Positions 1 to 13,319 are shown, counted from the stretch's first letter. The stretch is 64,000 nt of DNA from Struthio camelus (GCF_040807025.1 NC_090946.1:5684001-5748000); one strand, 5' to 3'. Made by a program: numbers and translations. The notes: generated by a model not told the origin, from the letters alone.

Positions 1-500
1 TAGAGAATCAGGCCTATGAGAGTAAAATCTGGACAAGCAGAATAAAATGGGGGAAATTCAGAGCCAAAAGGACAGCAAGTTGATTTTCAAATAGGTTTCC
101 CTAGGTCCCCTACAGGTGCCCCAGACTCAGATACATCTCCTGGTACCCAAAATTATGAGCAATAGGTCTGTGTGCTGCTAGTCAGCACCCAGGACAGGGT
201 GCTGGAACAGGCAGCACAGGCTGTACGACCAGCAGGACTCCACGCAAAGCGTATCCAGGGAGAAGAAAAGAGTGAAAAATCCAGCAAGAAGAATGGACTC
301 CAGAAAGGAAACAGGGAATGTTAAAGCCAAGCAGGAAAGAGGGAGATCTTTATATCCTTAAATAAATAAGTAACTCCCTTAGAGAGGCCCAGAACAAAAA
401 AAGGCCTTGGGTCACTTGTGCATCTCATTTAACTCCGCCGAATCATCTAAATGATACATATGGCGGATGCATGAACAAAAGATAACAGGAAAAGTCTTAC

Positions 501-3500
501 CTCACTTTCCACAGCTAAGGTAACCTCTTTTTTTAACTCGTCCCATGTCAGATCCAAGTGTCTGTCAGTTCCTTGAGAAAAGATCTAAAAAGCAGTACAG
601 CAAACTTTTACTTTAAACCAAGAGACTTGTCTCCCCAAGTTTCAGCAGCACTCAGTGATGTAAAACAAACAAGACAGCACCATCCAGCGCCTTGTTGGAC
701 ACATATAATAGAAAGACGGCTGGTTGCTAATGCAGGACACGTGGAAGTACAGCCAGCTTCACTCTTTCTATGGAAATGGAGGAAGCCCCAGGCCAACAGA
801 CAGCAGAGGCCTGTGTACTGGAGCAAAGAAAGTGCTGCACACTAACACCAGCTCTCTCTTGTACCCTGCTATAGGCTTCCACAGAAGCTTCCTCAGGAGA
901 CGCTGAACAGAGAGAGCACCAAACACACTCATACTAACCTGTAAAGCCTTCTGGATAGCTGCATTTGTGAACCGGCCAGGCATAAAGAGATACTCCAGGT
1001 AGGTTTCCTGTGAAAAGAACAAGACAGTAATTTAAAGACGGACACATGCCAGAAGGTCAGCATTTAAAAGCTCTGCTTCTAGTCCTTACTTCCATTCTCA
1101 AATTCACCCCCAGATCTGTGTTTCTTTCCAGCTTCAGTTCAAAACTCTCCACCTTCTCTAGCTTCTCCCCTTTCACCCGCTTTGCAGTTCCCATAACTGA
1201 ATGGAGCTTTCCACAAGCTCCAGACTCTGTTTGCATGTTTTGTCTCAAGGCTCGCTCTTAACTGACTTGAAATTCTCCTCTTCCCTCAACTTCTGGCTTC
1301 ATAACCACGCTCTGTGCTTCAACATTGTGATACTAGAGGCCAAGTCTTGTCCCCTTTAATTTGGAGGAATTTTAACAGGGTAACAAAGGTCAAGACTCAG
1401 AACGAGGGTATACATTGTACACTTGAATTGTCCTCATGTTCTGTTAACAAATCTGAGGGGCTGTGGTTGCTTTAAATTCTGGACAGAGAAGCTTCGTTGC
1501 TTCTTCTTATTTTATAGTCAGCTCACCCTGGGGTCCTGGTCATGTCGAACCGTCACTTCCTCTTCAGGTAGCGGCTGCACAAAGACCTGGTTCCACTGGC
1601 CCGCAACATTTCTGAAGAAGGAAAAAAACAAACAGAAACAAAACCATCAGCTTTGCATTGCAATGCTGCAACACAGAGCCTCTGGAAGCAGTCACCTGAA
1701 CCAAATTTGTCATTGTCATCCATCATCACAGAATTTAAAGCAACCACAGCCCCTCAGATTTGTTAACAGAGCAACTCTGATCAAGTGACAAACGACAGAT
1801 TTAGCCAGCAGAGCCTAGTGGTGGCATCCCCATCCCTGAGCTAACAGAACAGGTTGGATTCTTGAAGAGGCTCATCCAAAAGATTCCTTAATTTACATCA
1901 ATGTTCTCTCCTTCATAGTGCTCGCCAAGTAACTCTTCCTCAGACTGACTGGTAGATTCTTCTGCCTAAACAAGAATACTCACAGCACTTTCTACCCAGT
2001 ATTTAATTCCCTGGTCTGGCTTATGTTTTAAAAAAAAAAAAAAGTCTACTTTCCCAGTTTCATAAAAATAAGGCGGATGTTTTCAAAAGACCAGTGCTGT
2101 GAAAGTAAGATCTTTCTTGGAAGAGACTGGTCAGTTTTGAAGGAGCTATCAGTAGAGTACCACCCTCCCTCTGACACTTGCAGCGGATTCCACTCACAGC
2201 AAGCCTGTCTGGCTTTTTACATTTTTCACATTCCTGCAGTTGAGCTGTAGCTTTATAATAAGGCAGGACAAACAAAATCCAAGTAATCTGCACTGCAGGG
2301 AAACCCAGCTGTGCATTTGACACAAACACCGCCATAGGAAGAACTAGATACCACTGCATCTTGACTGCAAAGCAGTAGCAGGCCAGCAAAAGCCTGTTGA
2401 GCTGCTAGATCAATGCTTTTTTTATCTGCAGTTGCTTGTGAAGTTAGCCCTGCCAGGCTATCAACTCCAGCAATCCAATACAGAAACTCACTGCTCAAAA
2501 TTGATATATTTCACAACGGTTTGGTTCTCTTCGTTGTGCCACAGCGCCCAGATCTCAGCCGAGGTTAAGGCAAAATCAACAAGAGTCTCCTAGAAGAGAC
2601 AGCACAGATTTACTTTCTTATCACAAATTCAAGCACAGCAGATAAACACGTGTAGTTAATACTAGTGAAGTGTTCCCCTGATTCACTTAACCACACTTGG
2701 AAAAGAAAGTTCTTTATTCACAGCAAAATCCCTAAGTCCAGGCCTCTTTGGAGAGCTCTACACCTTTCAGTAAGCAACCCTCCTTCTGTTACCTCGGTAC
2801 TTTCTGAGAGAGGCCAGGCTGAGCACTCACCTGAGAGGAGAAGAGCGATGATATGTGGTCAAGGCTGTAGCGGTTACTTTCGGTGCTCACCAACTGGAAG
2901 ACACAGAACTACAAACATATCTCGTTAAAGTTATTTGCTAAAGAAATGCCAGTAGCTCTGCCAAGAGTCAGCGCACCGTAACTGAACTTGTCTTTCAATT
3001 CACGCCTTTTGCCTTGATGTGACAGTCACCAGGCACCTGATGCCAAAGCTGCCTGGTTGAGATCAAAAAGGCCAAGCAGAGCACACCACGCACTGACTCG
3101 TCTTGGCACACACAAGCACGGATCTAAGCAAGCCAACCTTCTATGCCATGCACTGACAGCAGCCTTTTTAGGAAGGACACCTTAATTTCTATCCTGAATT
3201 TGAAGGATTTCTAGCCCTCTTTTGAAAGACTGCAACAGAAAAATAACGACTATAACACTCCTGGTTACTGCTAATGACAAGATGATGCGCTCAAGTAAGG
3301 GGAGTAAGGTGGAAAAAGCCCTGCATCCTCAGGTCACTTGCTGCAAACCAAGCTCTGCATGTTCTGACGAGAGCGAACACAGCACTAGAAGGACAGCAGA
3401 AGTTTGAATACCCTGGAGAATTGAAAGGGTAAGCTGTCCAACAGATGAGTGCTGTCATTTCTGTTCTGCTAAATTTATTCACCACACGAAGCTGGAGTTC

Positions 3501-6500
3501 TACAGTAGTCAACGTTTGGCAATGCATAGCGCTACATTTGTACGCTCCCAGGAGCCCAACATAAATACGCTATTGGCGTTTCCATGCTTTTGGCTACTTT
3601 CAGACCTCTCGCTTTCCCACGGCAAAAACATGCTTTCAGGATCCTACCGGAACAGAAGGTGAACAAGTGAACTAGCACTCACAGATCAGCTTAGTCCTGC
3701 AGGGAATTCTACTCCCAAAGCAAGGGCACGTGTGTCTTGCAGTGTTTTGAGAGCACAAATGTTTGTTCAGAAAGTAATGTTTTCTCCAGAGGGTCAGACG
3801 TGAAACTTTACTATTTGTTGCCTCACGCGCAAACTCAAACCCAACTAGGAAAACGTATTTTCGGTGCATGCCAAGAAGGACACATTTGTAGCAAGGAAAC
3901 CCCATCGCTCCATACCTGTCCTCGCTTGGGTGCATGCATATACACGCCGAGATAAAGCCCCAGTGACTGCGAGAAAGCCAGTCGCAGACGGTGCCCAGTC
4001 CCAGCTGCGAGCCGTAGGTCCCTACTGACCGGCATGAACTCCAGAAGGTCTGCAACCATCAGGCACATTTGATCCTGCCCAAAATAAAGGTATCAGACAA
4101 GCAGCATTGGAAAACTCAGGATTGAGAAACTGCTCATCTGCTTCATTCTTCCCCACTTCCCTTCCACTCTGCCCCTCTCTTACCCACCCCCCCCCCCGCC
4201 ACCTTCTCCCTCGTTAGTCAGATTAGCACTCGTTGCATGGAGCAGGGGCCAGCATGGCGAGGACTGCGCACAAACAGATGAGCTTCCTTGTTTCCCGAGG
4301 AAAAAGTTATATATGCAGAAGCCACTCCTATGGAAACATGGACAAGGCAGGCCAAGACAGTGGCCTGTTCAGAGAGGTCTGAAAAGACAGTGGCTGTCAA
4401 GAAATCACCCAGTGTTGAAGCTACAACCTCTGCTTTCAGAGAACCCGTGGATTCTGGATTATGTGGCCGTCTCTCCCTCTCCATCACCTCCCGCTCCCTT
4501 CGTCTCCATTTGATCCTCAATATCAAGAGAGACTGGTCTGTCCCAATACCAAAAGAGACCGGTTTAAGAACTAGCACATCACCTTCGGTGCTTCTCTGAG
4601 CTGCTTTCTGAGGAGCAGCACGTTCAAAGTCTGCACAGATCTTTCCCTAAGGATGCAAGCAAAGGCATCCATACAGGTACCTGAACCATTCTTTAGCTCT
4701 GCTTAGCTTTCCCCAACTCACCTATGCTCTCTCCCACTGAGCATGGGCTTTCAAAGTCCAGGCATGTGCAACAATAAAGCTCCCCCCTCCCTCCCTCAAC
4801 ACATGCACACATTCCAGTGCAGATGAGCCATTAAAGCAGTTGTGTTTGGTTGATTAGCTTTGGCACTGATATTCGAAGCAAGTGGCATTCAGCTAGCTGA
4901 GGCTTTTATTAACTTCTTGTTGACAAGGAACCACGTTACAAAGATGCTCTTGTTACCTCTAAAACAACCAAAAATCCATTTGGCATGCCTTCTCATCCCT
5001 TGAAGGGTTTCTGCCTGCCTTCCTGAATATTCCTGCGAGTTTGCAGATAACCTGCTAATACTACGCTCTGCCTTATGTAAAAGGCTTTGCCGTATAGAAA
5101 ACTCATCTGCTTTCCAAGTACAACTACAAATGCAAGCTATGATAATCTCCACAAATTGTCCAAATCCCAGCAAGCAGAAGTCGATCTGAAGACAATTTAA
5201 TGCCAGATCAAATCTATGCCAACCATCCAGCCTTCGTTTCTCAAGCCTCAAGCAGCGAACAACCGCAATGGAAGATGTTACTCCCTGAACCCAGGCCTCA
5301 CTCACCTTGTAGGACCACATTCTAAGTTTATGGTCCTGGCAGAGAGCAAAGAGAAAGGCATCGTGATCTAGGCAGTGAACAGAGAGGCTGATAGGCAGGT
5401 CTGATGGGCCACAGTCACCTCTGAAAATACAAGTATTATTTCAAAGGATTAAAGGAAAAAAAAAAAAAAAATCAAGGGTGCTGCATAGATCCAAGACACA
5501 CTGTTTCTATCACACTGCATTTAAAATATGGTAAAAAACAAGTAGTGGTCTCAGGCCACAAGGAAAGAAGCCCAAAAAAAGTGCAGCTGAGACAGTAATA
5601 TACATGAGATACACAAAACACTCATTTCTTCAGTATCACTAAGTGCCCCAGCCCATTCTAAGAGCGCAGGTGCAGGTGGACTAGCAATGCATTAACCCAG
5701 CAGCGTTCTGAGGTGGACTACGTTGCTGAGCGTTCGAGATGCAGAGAATCCCACCACACTGATAGCACCAAGAACTTGGATGAACACACTTTTGAAACAC
5801 CCGCGACAACCTGGAGTTCAGGATCCAGATGGAAGCACCGACGTGACCAGCCCCAACCAACGCACCACCGATGGTCCAAGTCAGGGTGCCAGAGGACTTG
5901 CTCCCATTTTTAGATAACAATACACCAGGGCCTAGAATTTGGTTTTGCCCTCTTAGACACCTTAACAGTTACACTCCACAATTGAGCCCCACTGCCTCAC
6001 AGCATGCCTGGTGTCATCCACACATAACATCAGCTGATCAGGAACGAGCCTGGCATTTTAGAACAAGGACAACAACGTACAACTGTTGTAATCCTTAATC
6101 TGCCCTGGCTGCGAGCCATATACTGGGTAAATCCTCAGAGCCGAATTAGTAGATGCAGTATATTCATAGATACAGACACACAGAACGAGCAGGACTCCAT
6201 TAAGATGAACTAATCCAGCACTGAAGTCCCAACTTCAGCACTGTGCTGGATCCTGTGACCAAGTTACTCAACCTTTTTGACAAAGTATTTATAGATGCTG
6301 ACTCCTTCGTACTTATCTTTGATTTCAACTAGAAACACTAAGGGTCTCCATGTGAGGGAATAAAAAAAAAAAAAAAGTTCCATTTGTTTGTCACCAAACA
6401 CTAACCTGATGGCAGTTGGCATCCAACCAGTAAGGAAACGCTGCATCACTGAGCTCTGTTTGAGTTCCACGATTGAAATTGTTCCTTTCAAAAGAAAAAG

Positions 6501-9201
6501 TAGTATTAACAAATATACCGAGTACTTGCTAACAAGAGAATATACTTCCACCAACAAAGGACTTCACAGATCTGATGTAGAAGGGCACATGGGTGTAGCG
6601 AAATTATGAGATAAACATGACAAAAATTGAAATCAGCTGAAGTCCAAAACTAGAAGAGGGACGTTACTGGACAGGCTGAGATGTACCAGCACAACTGCAA
6701 AGACCACAGTGACACACACACACACACACAGAGCATATCCTAAAGCATATCCAGGACGGAATGGGTGTTTCTGTCTAGACAAGGCTATTTGTTAGCGTGC
6801 AGGATAACACTAAACCGCGCTCCATAAAGATATAGATTTATGAAGACACAGCCTGTTCCCACTCCTTACCAGGTGCATCGTGAGGAGGCAGCTTAAGGAC
6901 AAAGATTCCTCCCGAAGCAGAGGGTAGAGCAAAGAGAGCCTCTCCCTCACTGCTAAGCCAAGCCGCTGAGGCAACAGAATTAGATGCTAGGCCTGGCACG
7001 TTGGGAATCATGTAGTAATTTGAAGGATCTCTGAAGTTGACTTTGCCAATGTCTGTAAACACGGACTGCATTTGGCTCTCTGTTATCAGCTCCTGGAAAC
7101 GGGAAACAGAGAAAGGAGTACCAATCCTCAACACACACACACAGCCACAGAAAAACACCAGTGGAACGACACTTGCAACTCTGCTACTTTATAAAAAGGA
7201 TCTTTCTGGTAAGACCTCTCTGCTCACCACCACTTTTGGCTTCCCTTACGTTTAACCCATGACCATTTCTCTTTAAGAGCAGAGAGTGAAAGGATTTAAA
7301 AACCTGTAAGTTTCTAGCAGAACGCTCTCTCCCTCCCTGACATATGCTAACATCCCCAAAGGAGTCCTGCAGTCCTACTTCTATCGGCTGCTGTGAGAGA
7401 ATTCATAACAAAACATTGGTAACAGGTCCCAGAAAGAAAGCAGCTCTGCAAAAGCACAGCATCACCGCTTGGAAATGCTCTTTTGAACCCTAAATGCAAG
7501 AGATTATGATTTCTCCAAGAGATACCCAGAGGTCACACCAGGATGGATACATGCAACGTAATTTTTGCATAAGATCCATCTTCCACGTGCAACAAAAAGA
7601 GATTATATACCTTACTATTTAAACAGGACAAGTTACACACCCGCCCAAGCCGTCTTTCTCTGAACTGCTCAGTTCCTACCTCCAAATACCATTTTGGCCC
7701 CTGTGTCACGATGCCTAGCCTAAGACCTGCAAAGAGCAAATACAACACCAGAACAAATACACGCGCAGCAACCATAACCAAAGGCTAGAGACAAGCAGGA
7801 TGAGGAGCTTGCCAGAGTGACACCAAGCCACTCTAACACTATAAATATGGAAACACTGTAAATCTTATTCCAATGACCAGTGCCTCATCCATGCACGCAG
7901 TCTGACTAAATTCAGCTCTACAGGAAGTGAGAGATTCCTTGATTTTTCCTCCAAACTGACAGATACTTTTTCCAGCAGTTTTCAGTTCCACATAGAGATC
8001 TACCTTGCACTGATGAACAAACTTGCTGTATTTGGCCAAAAATTAGAGGACTTGTGAGTTTAGCATTTTATAACATCTAAAAAGCAGTTCAGCTAGAAAA
8101 GTTAGGAGGTCACTTGAGTAAGAAATTAAACCACTAAACTAAAGAGACGTCCCTAAACTGACACTGCAGCTCTGCGCCTCTGGAAACACCAGAGGGTTCC
8201 AGCACAGGATACAAATCTTGATCACACAGCTATGAAACAAACTAATTTACTAAGAAGAAATATTCAGACTGCCGTGGATCTGTGTGCCCAACTCCAAAAA
8301 GCACAGGAAGAGCTCTGCTTTGTATTCGTTAGCAATCTAGCATAAATGTTTCTATACCCAGTCAGCCCCTATGACCCAGGCATGACGACCGCAGTGTGGC
8401 GTCACCAGGTTTGCAGGATGCCCAGCAGCAGTGCTGGAAATACCACGACGTCCCCACCTCGATGGGAAACACCCTGAGGTCTTTGCTATCTCGCTACTCA
8501 TTTAGGTGCTGTCCTGAGGGCTCCCGGCTCTGCATACTTGCAGGACGGAGCCGGGTGCCTGGCATGGCAGGAGGCCCTGGAAGCACCTGCACGCCATGCC
8601 TACGCACAGGACCTCCGGGAGAGGCAGGTGCCGGTACTCACGCTGCGGTACATGCGGGCAGGGTGCGGCAGGAGCAGGCGGTGCACGGTCTGGGCAGTGG
8701 CGAGAAGGATGACGAGGTGGCTCTGCACTTCGCACACGTGCACGCCGCCCGGCAGCAGCGGGCAGCCCTGGATGCGGAGCCGCACGGCGTTGTTGAGCAG
8801 GTTGATGTCCAGCGACTCCTCCACCAGCTCCACCTCGTCCCCCGACGTGGTCCTGCGGGCAGAGCAGGGAGGGTATGGGGAGAGGCGCGGGGGCCCAGCT
8901 GGCGGCACTGGAGAGGCCCAGGCCCAGGCCGCAGGGCGAGGGCAGAGGCCGAGGCCGCCGGAGCCGGGGGGGGGGAGGGCGGGCCCGGCCTCACTCACCA
9001 GCGTATGAAGCGGTTCCTGGTGACGGCGGCGAGCTGGGCGCTCTCCTGGTAGCAAAACCCGCCGGCGCTGTCGCCGTAACGGCCGGCGGGGGCCGGGACG
9101 GTGCCCGGCGGGCTGAACACCACCTCCCGCACCCGCCGCGGCGGGCCCCGCGCCGCCCCGCTCAGCTCCAGGCAGCTCCGCTCCGCCAGCGCCGCCGCCA
9201 T
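501..9201 (-). CDS. NUP160: NUP160 nucleoporin, 5' part (coding exons 1-11)
   Basis: NUP160 is a scaffold protein of the Y-shaped (NUP107-160) complex of the nuclear pore, needed for pore assembly and mRNA export. Coding exons, transcription order: 9201-8999, 8852-8642, 7092-6870, 6484-6406, 5420-5306, 4074-3916, 2908-2831, 2589-2492, 1611-1527, 1007-939, 584-501. They join in phase to 468 codons with GT/AG at every junction. Recognised stretches include MAAALAERSCLELSG, ESLDINLLNNAVRL, SVMQRFLTGWMPTAIR, DHKLRMWSYK, GLYLGVYMHAPKRGQ and SNRYSLDHISSLF, all close to vertebrate NUP160. This is the N-terminal beta-propeller third of a protein of about 1,400 residues; the remaining exons lie left of position 1. 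The chosen ATG (9201) has a strong context (AAGATGG). An in-frame ATG at 9261 would add 20 Arg-rich residues. Confidence 0.96.
6712..6730. repeat. (CA)n microsatellite in a NUP160 intron
   Basis: About nine CA dinucleotides in a row inside the intron between the third and fourth NUP160 coding exons. Short, with no visible function. Confidence 0.9.
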
Positions 9202-9248
9202 CTTCCGCTGCCGCCGCCGCCGCCGCCTCCTGCCTTCCCGCCCGCCCG

Positions 9249-9300
9249 CCGCGCGGGGCATCACGGGAAAGCGGCGCCGCGGGGCACCACGGGAAGCGGG
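9249..9300 (-). promoter_or_regulatory. NUP160 promoter, two ZNF143/STAF-like sites
   Basis: Just upstream of the NUP160 start the minus strand reads CTTTCCCGTGATGCCCCGCG and then a near copy, CTTCCCGTGGTGCCCCGCGG, about 27 bases further up. The first fits most positions of the long STAF/ZNF143 consensus (CCC, then ATGC, then a C/T-rich tail); the second has one more mismatch. ZNF143 sites are common in CpG-island promoters of housekeeping genes. Binding is inferred; only the motif is seen. Confidence 0.45.
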
Positions 9301-9920
9301 CAGAACGGGGTGGGGGTGGGGGGAAGCAGGGGCCGAGGCAGGGGGAGAGGGGCTGGGAAATGGGGAAGGGGGTCTGGGAGAGGGGCTGAGGGAGAGGGCT
9401 GGGTTAAGGGACCTGGGGGAGAGGGGCTGGGAGATGGGGGCTGGGGAGAGGGGCCAGGAGAGAGGGGCTGGGTTATGGGGCCTGGGGAAGGGGGCCAGGG
9501 GAGAGGGGCTGGGGAGAGGGGTGGGTTATGGGGCTTGGGGGAGAGGGGCTGGGAGATGGGGGCCAGAGGAGAGGGGCTGGGGAGAGGGGTGGGTTATGGG
9601 GCCTGGGGAAGGGGGCCAGGGGAGAGGGGCTGGGTTATGGGGCCTGGGAGGAGGGGGCTGGGGAGAGGGGGCCAGAGGAGAGGGGCTGGGTTATGGGGCC
9701 TGGGAGGAGGGGGCCAGGGGAGAGGGGCTGGGGAGAGGGGTGGGTTATGGGGCCTGGGAGAAGGGGGCCAGGGGAGAGGGGCTGGGGCCTGGGGCAGAGG
9801 GGCGAGCGCAGGGGGGAGAGGTGTTGGGATATGGGGTTTGGGGAAGGGGGCCAGGAGGAGGGGGACCGTAGCCGGGGAGAGGGGTTTGGAGCCTGGGGGA
9901 GAGGAGCCGGGACCCACAAG
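9300..9920. repeat. G-rich minisatellite between NUP160 and PLEKHG3
   Basis: Imperfect tandem array of GGGAGAGGGGCTGGG and GGGTTATGGGGCCTGGG blocks, with the GGGTTATGG marker recurring every 40-67 bases. The plus strand is almost all purine with closely spaced runs of 3-5 G, so it has high G-quadruplex potential. Long open frames run through it in several frames because the array lacks stops. They have Gly/Glu/Arg-only composition and no coding hallmarks, so I do not call them genes. Confidence 0.9.
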
Positions 9921-11084
9921 ATGGGGACGCGCCCCGGCGTAGGGCTGGGCGGGAGAAGGCACGGGGACGCGCGCGCCGAAACGCCCCGTACGCCCCTCGC
10001 GCATCCGGCTGCGCGGCGCCGCTGCGGCAAGCGCCGTTTGGTTTGCTGCGGGGTTCGGGGTCGAGTCGCGCGCCCTCCTCTTGCCGAGCCTCGCCGGGCA
10101 AATCGCCCAAGCTCCGCCGCTGCGCCGCGCGGGCAGGAGGCCCGCGTTAGCTTGCAAATCGTCCGCTGCTAATAACAGATGCAAAAAAAAAAAAAAAAAA
10201 AAAAACCCAAAAACCCCCAAAAACGTTTTCGGCGGGCGGGGCGAGCGCGTAGCCTTCATCGCGCGCCCCGGCCTCGTCCGCGCGGGAGATAAGGCGCGAC
10301 CCTTCGCGCTCCCGCTTTGTCGAGGGCCGCTCGAGTTTCAGGTAGAAGCAAATCGCTCGTCCCTGGGCGGCGCTCGGCTTGTCCCGCTCCCCACGAAAGC
10401 TTTAAACCCGCCCGGGGGTGGGGGGGGGGGTCTGAGTTGGATCCCCCCCCCTCCCCTCCCCGCCACCCCTATAACACCAGGCTGAGCGGGAGCTGAGCTC
10501 AAGGGCAAAGGGACGGCTGTGACCTTCGGGAGGTTGGGGGCGGGACAGGTGGGGGGGGAGCAGGCATGATACCACGGTGATGGGCGCCACGAGGAAAAGC
10601 ACTTTTGCTTTTGCGAAAAAAAAAAAAACAAAACCAAAAATGCGCTTTTGCTCGAGCCGGGAAAGGTGGGTGAGCGCCCCCCCCCACCACCACCACCACA
10701 CTCCCAACACCTCCCCGGGGGAGCTGGCACTGGGGGGGGGGGGTCAGAGGGAGCACGAGGCCCTGAACAATCCTGCCTTTGAGCGGGGAAGGCGAGAGCG
10801 CGGCGCCCGGCGGCACAAAGCCCTCTGTCTGCCCGCCGGCAGAATGGCCCCATTCTAGCGGTGGCAGGTGCCGCGGGGCTGCTCGGTTGGGCACCTCGCC
10901 CCCTCCGGGTCCCCCCCACCCCCCGCCCGGGGGGCTTTCGACTTGGCCCCCTTCCCGGGATGGAGCTTCCTCCTCGTCACCCCCCCCGCCGTCATGCTCT
11001 GGGTAGCGGCAAGGGCTGTCGCAGCACCCACCTCTGGCCCCGGGGGACGTGCCCGCGCCGGTGGCGGCTCTGGTGGGGCACCCC
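9921..11084. other. Intergenic GC-rich stretch with poly(A) tract
   Basis: No gene is recognised. It holds a 23-base poly(A) run (10183-10205), C-rich and G-rich homopolymer tracts, and a second A-rich run near 10617-10628. The poly(A) tracts could be remnants of retroposed sequence, but I see no body or target-site duplications. Confidence 0.6.
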
Positions 11085-11690
11085 GCATGGACGGGGATCT
11101 TGGCTGGGTGGCCGTGTCCCCCGGGGCGGGGACCCCGTCTGGGTGGCCGTGTCCCCTGGGGAAGGGACCCCAGTGAGGTGCCTGTGTCCCCTGGGGAAGG
11201 GACCCCAGTGAGGTTCCCACGTCCCCTGGGGAAGGGACCCCAGGGAGGTGCCCATGTCCCCTGGGAAGGGACCCCGTCTGGGTGCCTGTGTCCCCTGGGG
11301 AAGGGACCCCATCTGGGTGCCCGTGTCCCTGGGGAAGGGACCCCAGTGAGGTGCCCGTGTCCCCTAGAGAAGGGACCCCAGTGAGGTGCCCGTGTCCCCT
11401 GGGGAAGGGACCCCAGTGAGGTGCCCATGTGCCCCGGGGAAAGGACCCCATCTGGGTGCCCATGTCCCTGGGGTGGGGACCCCAGTGAGGTGCCCACAGC
11501 TCGGGGCAGGGACCCTGTTCGGGTGCCCACGTCCCCCAGGGGAAGGGACCCCAGTGAAGTGCCCACGTCCCCTGGGGAAGGGACCCCAGGGAGGTGCCAC
11601 ATCCCCTGGGGTGGGGGTCCTGTGTGGGTGCCCACGTCCCCTGGGGCGGGCAGGGACCCCGGTGGGACGCCCGAGCCCCTAGAGGCACCC
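11085..11690. repeat. 35-bp minisatellite
   Basis: About 16 tandem copies of a unit of about 35 bases containing GTCCCCTGGGGAAGGGACCC and then CAGTGAGGTGCCC; the GTCCCCTGGG marker recurs at 11151, 11186 and 11221, exactly 35 apart. GTCCC..GGGAC makes each unit partly palindromic. Open frames on both strands (PRGHGHLTGVPSPGD-type repeats) come from the array, not from a gene. It lies about 100-700 bases upstream of the PLEKHG3 CpG island. Confidence 0.93.
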
Positions 11691-11799
11691 CCGCGGAGAC
11701 GGCCGTGGGTCCCCCCTAGGGACACGGCCAGGGTGCCCCAGCCCGGGTGGGTGCCGGCACCGCTTCCCCCCCCCCCACCCTCGCTCCCCACGGGACCGT

Positions 11800-11967
11800 G
11801 TCCGGGACACCATAACCGCGACAGCGCCGTGTCCGGTACCGGGGCGAGGTCGGAGCGGCCCGGGCGGGGCGGTCACAGTCTCCGCCTCCCGCGGCTCGTT
11901 CGTCCGCCGCTTCCTGCGGGCACGGGCACGGCCCGGGCGGCGGCGGCGGCGGCGGCGGCGGCGCGGG
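11800..11967 (+). promoter_or_regulatory. PLEKHG3: PLEKHG3 CpG island and possible untranslated first exon
   Basis: A CpG-dense stretch ends in a (GGC)n run and a strong donor, GTGAGT, at 11968. The next good acceptor is at 13231-13232 and opens the exon with the PLEKHG3 ATG. A noncoding first exon ending at 11967 is therefore the simplest reading. Its start cannot be set from sequence. Downstream, 11985-12030 contains alternating GC dinucleotides. Confidence 0.45.
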
Positions 11968-13319
11968 GTGAGTGCGGCGCGGGCGCGCGCGCGCGCGGGG
12001 CGGGGGGCGCGCGGGCGCGCGCGCGCCCCGAGGGGGGCGGCGGTGTTGGCGGCGGCGGCGGCGGGCTGCCCCGCGGCGTGGCCGTGGGTCGCGGCGGGGC
12101 CGGCGAGGGGTGCGCCGCCCCCCCCACCCCCACCCCCTCTGCTCGTCCCGACGGTGCTGCGGTGGGACGGGTCGTTCCCACCCCCACCCCACTCCGCGCC
12201 CCCCACGTCCACGCGGCGGGATTAAGCGGCTTGGGCGGCCCCCGCGCGGGGTGGTGGTGGGGGGGTGCAGCTCGGCTCGACGGAGCCGGCCGGGTGCCTA
12301 ACGTGGGGGTGACCCCTCGCCACCCCCCCCCCCAAACCACCACCACCTCTGCTTCCGCCCCCCCCCCCCCCCCCCCCCCACGTCCGGGACGCCTCGGCCC
12401 TGGGACCGGCCGGCCGTCGTGGCTCTGCCAGGGCGGCCGGGGTTGGGGGGGGGACGGGGCCGAAACGCCTGCTGAGCGGCGATCCCCCCCCCTCCCAGCC
12501 ACCCCACAACGCCCCGTCTTATGGGGCTGCTCCGGCGGGATCTCCGTCCTCCGGCCCCCAGCTCGCCGCCGCCTCCCTTCCCGCTCCCGACCCACGGACA
12601 GGCGTCGAAGGCGGGAAGCGCCCGACGCGCCTCGCCGCGGGACGGGGCCGATCCCCCCCCCGCCCCGGCCGCCCCCGTCTGCCGGTGACGTCGGCCCGGC
12701 TCCCTAAATCCCCCCCCAGGTCGGCGCCTTGAGCCGATTAGGCCGGACGGCGACCCGCCGGCGGCCTTCTCCTTCGTCTTCCTCCCGCCCAGACGGCACC
12801 CACCGCCCCCCCCCCCCAAAATAGGGGAACGGACCCCCCCCCCCTTTCCCCAACCTCCCGGTAGGGCCCGAAACGCCGGGGAGGAGCCGAGGCGAACCGG
12901 CCTGACCGGTTGGCGGCCCGGCACCCTCGAGGCCTCTGCCCGGCGGCGGCGCCCGCCTGCCCGCGCTCCTCCTCCTCCTCCTCCTCCTCCTCCTCGGGCC
13001 GCTCGGGGGTAAGAGGGAAGGGAGCCCCGAAAGGCGGAGGTGGAGAGAGGGGGGAGAGCGCGAGGTCACCCTCGGGTCTGGCCTCCGAGCGCCTCGGGCC
13101 TCGCCACGGCCCGGCCGGGGTCCGGGGCCTGGAGAGGGGTGGGATCCTCTTCATCCCCCCCCCCACCACCACCCCCCTTTCCTCCCCAAACGTCTGGGGG
13201 CCTGACGTGCGGCGCCCCGCGTCTCCCCGCAGGCCGGGCCGGCGGCCCCCGAGATGCCGACATGCCGGCGGCCACCCGGCCGCGGCGCCTGGCTCTGAAC
13301 CCCGGCCGCCGGCTTGGCC

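Noticed and set aside
9199-9261. Upstream in-frame ATG of NUP160 at 9261
   Set aside because: Poor context and an Arg-run from a CCG trinucleotide repeat. The ATG at 9201 has a strong context and begins the conserved MAAA..ERS segment. It is kept only as an alternative.
8875-9942. 355-codon plus-strand open frame (Gly/Glu/Arg-rich)
   Set aside because: It runs through the G-rich tandem repeat and antisense to NUP160 exon 1. Other frames of the same repeat are equally open, and there is no family similarity.
10499-11791. 430-codon minus-strand open frame
   Set aside because: Composed almost wholly of the 35-bp minisatellite; the periodic peptide is an artefact of a repeat without stops.
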